In this document: piece after piece, positions 5,601-5,984 of the stretch | Layout: each line of letters opens with the position of its first letter | Position numbering within the stretch: position 1 is the stretch's first letter | Source of the DNA: Akkermansiaceae bacterium | GTDB lineage: Bacteria; Verrucomicrobiota; Verrucomicrobiia; Verrucomicrobiales; Akkermansiaceae | Direction: 5' to 3' | Assembly: GCA_018676385.1 (NCBI GenBank) | Contig: JABHEX010000140.1 | Location: 1 to 5,984, forward strand | DNA length: 5,984 nucleotides | Position numbers and translations under genes: made by a program | The notes under the pieces: model-generated | The model's database searches: none | What the model was told of the DNA's origin: nothing | What the model saw: only the letters and a program-made list of their open reading frames with translations

Positions 5601-5984
5601 AATCGATGGTCTTGTCACTCTTGTTTGCTAGCAGAAGCGGAGTCAGGTCACGGCGCAAACCACCGAGTGAGGTATCGGTGAACAGCCCCGGAGAGTAGGT
5701 CGTGAGATGATGCACATTCTCGCCTAACAGCTTCGCCATTGCCTCCGAGTCCCCCTGCGTTAGTGACGCATTAAGGTAGCTGACCAACTTCCCAGGATGC
5801 TTCCGTGCATCGTCCAAAAATCCAGCAAATGCATCACTGCCACTGGAATCAATCAAGGCCGGATTCGATCTCGGTGCAGCTTCAAAAGCGGCAGCCGCAA
5901 ATTTCACATCATCTAGTGGATCTACCGAGGCTTTCTGGTTGTTATCGGAGACATACCAAGCATAGGCACCATTACCATTAACAT
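2686..5984 (-). CDS. vccA: Verru_Chthon cassette protein A, C-terminal 1098 residues (5' end beyond right edge)
   Basis: The frame is open from the right edge (first full codon at 5982) to TAG at 2688-2686. A GTG at 5907 is not the start: the 25 codons before it encode conserved-looking protein (NGNGAYAWYVSDNNQKASVD), resembling the Trp/Tyr, acidic, Lys pattern near the N-terminus of GspK/PilX-like proteins and Verru_Chthon protein A. Other family-like blocks, numbered from the first visible codon, are CLWNPYN near 244, LEPGQCHVFSP near 340-350, FVSLADFINRRLGDSN near 904, FTVRAYGESSD near 1017, and the terminal FGRQFVITSMRWLSPDEI. Only four Cys are visible, so disulfides are possible in the exported part. 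Members usually exceed about 1200 residues, so a few hundred N-terminal residues, including any prepilin-like membrane helix, are probably missing. The family belongs to a cassette whose proteins B, C and D carry prepilin-type N-termini; a role as a large pseudopilin-like component is inference. Those genes are expected just beyond the right edge. No frameshift or internal stop is seen. Confidence 0.92.
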   Translation of the reverse strand, partial: VNGNGAYAWYVSDNNQKASVDPLDDVKFAAAAFEAAPRSNPALIDSSGSDAFAGFLDDARKHPGKLVSYLNASLTQGDSEAMAKLLGENVHHLTTYSPGLFTDTSLGGLRRDLTPLLLANKSDKTIDFSFGSGSGAQTFSSGWPIIPGPEHGVLGPSFGALRNWAQHTHSNLQDAETNFPASATRMRPTTHWPHNISDGACADASEWAESAPKIHPVMTDSRWHYYFSHHNKRIRTHIIPRVCLWNPYNRELKIPAMSVLMPNPFYGLSHGMHFFPEENHVNELKDKFKSDPSHVFSRWVKKSGYVGGSVYKMRTNPFPTERYLGFVLEGTTLEPGQCHVFSPKVTSADLSANGVNLQRYQSTSVSANVLSSSSPQGMSHYYYDHASSVRYQIQATSWRNLSNTHLSEIDFDRIFDYQPEVSMQSDGKVESFPFVLKAGSASSLSALYSSNAHPTIQLVNSGAGGAKPTTFFGYIGQTWGSANQQDNSFGYLQTFADAPLKDAPDTHQVGAKLLWFDESGTEANNPPLRVGRWTEDHMVYNVAPIANWNVRAQLTTRSPAAQCAKKWYMTSMGPWLLQFVPHSPQDVNDQPSLASSGALVKNPFGSTVTFPFTQDVVLFDLPSEDYGVLSVAKLRHAMLSPYSWMPSYVVGHSLRNLHAPSDHSAHNDAISDYTRATPATRWDYLIGGSKDSGLSHGPYAKVIDSQGLLQIGNQAVTRSVDGTSLSSRDEVLAYDVAYEVNQNLWDRFFISGMPLTSGTQSFDWDPDNGKDFWNTRYQYNYASGISRPDAKDLVSGSSGVNNAFWRNAEWIKNKAAFNINSTSVGAWTAFLSGTLGEARPLKSGELGGDVISFARHSNPQEALDTAGADPDKAGAWVGARKLTDDEVRGLAETIVAEVKKRGPFVSLADFINRRLGDSNDQASHMGALDAAINKSGLNANFEKNKIYQTTAVNVGTRTDAPDNNLDSFKNSYRYRDSGGQYTTMQPVSKAWGLPGFLTQGDLLEPLAPAMTVRGDTFTVRAYGESSDNGEVKARSWLEVTVERAPQYVDASGNSPGDIPLIIQQATGQYLGGSLTETNKRFGRQFVITSMRWLSPDEI

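Noticed and set aside
4324..5698. Plus-strand open frames of 65-99 codons (4324-4542, 4966-5211, 5272-5469, 5399-5698)
   Set aside because: They are antisense to vccA. Two overlap each other, and none has domains or a plausible start region.

Overview
The window looks like chromosomal DNA of a Verrucomicrobiota bacterium. Two independent lines point there. The large right-hand protein matches the Verru_Chthon cassette protein A family as I know it, which is characteristic of this phylum. The exported protein at 851-1633 ends in the verrucomicrobial form of the PEP-CTERM sorting signal: VPEPSS, a hydrophobic segment, then RRRK. The genus cannot be resolved by eye. I see no rRNA, tRNA, insertion sequence or CRISPR array.

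All four supported genes lie on the minus strand, so transcription runs right to left. (1) 2686-5984 is the C-terminal 1098 codons of vccA. Its reading frame runs off the right edge, so the true start lies outside. (2) 1848-2696 encodes a secreted protein of unknown function. Its ATG overlaps the vccA stop by 11 bases, so the two are almost certainly co-transcribed and translationally coupled. A modest hairpin with a U-tract (1771-1795) probably ends this operon. (3) 851-1633 is a single-gene unit encoding a PEP-CTERM protein with a probable beta-sandwich fold. It has a weak candidate promoter and dyad upstream, and a very good intrinsic terminator with a UUCG tetraloop (792-822). (4) 1-375 is the N-terminal part of another exported protein, cut by the left edge. 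Its stop codon, and any sorting tail, lie outside.

The common theme is export to the cell envelope. VccA resembles large PilX/GspK-like minor pseudopilins and is expected to act with the prepilin-like cassette proteins B, C and D, probably encoded just beyond the right edge. The coupled downstream protein is predicted to be exported and is a candidate accessory subunit. The PEP-CTERM protein, and perhaps the left partial protein, would be surface or matrix proteins handled by an exosortase system encoded elsewhere. The function of the Verru_Chthon cassette is, to my knowledge, not experimentally established. It and its coupled partner are the least understood system here.

The 475-base stretch 376-850 has no supported gene. 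It holds an AT-rich upstream region with a perfect palindrome, a small GC-richer patch with inverted and direct repeats, and the terminator. Neither leader that can be compared (1-375 and 851-1633) carries a Shine-Dalgarno sequence, but both share a short AATACAMATA-type motif directly before the ATG.
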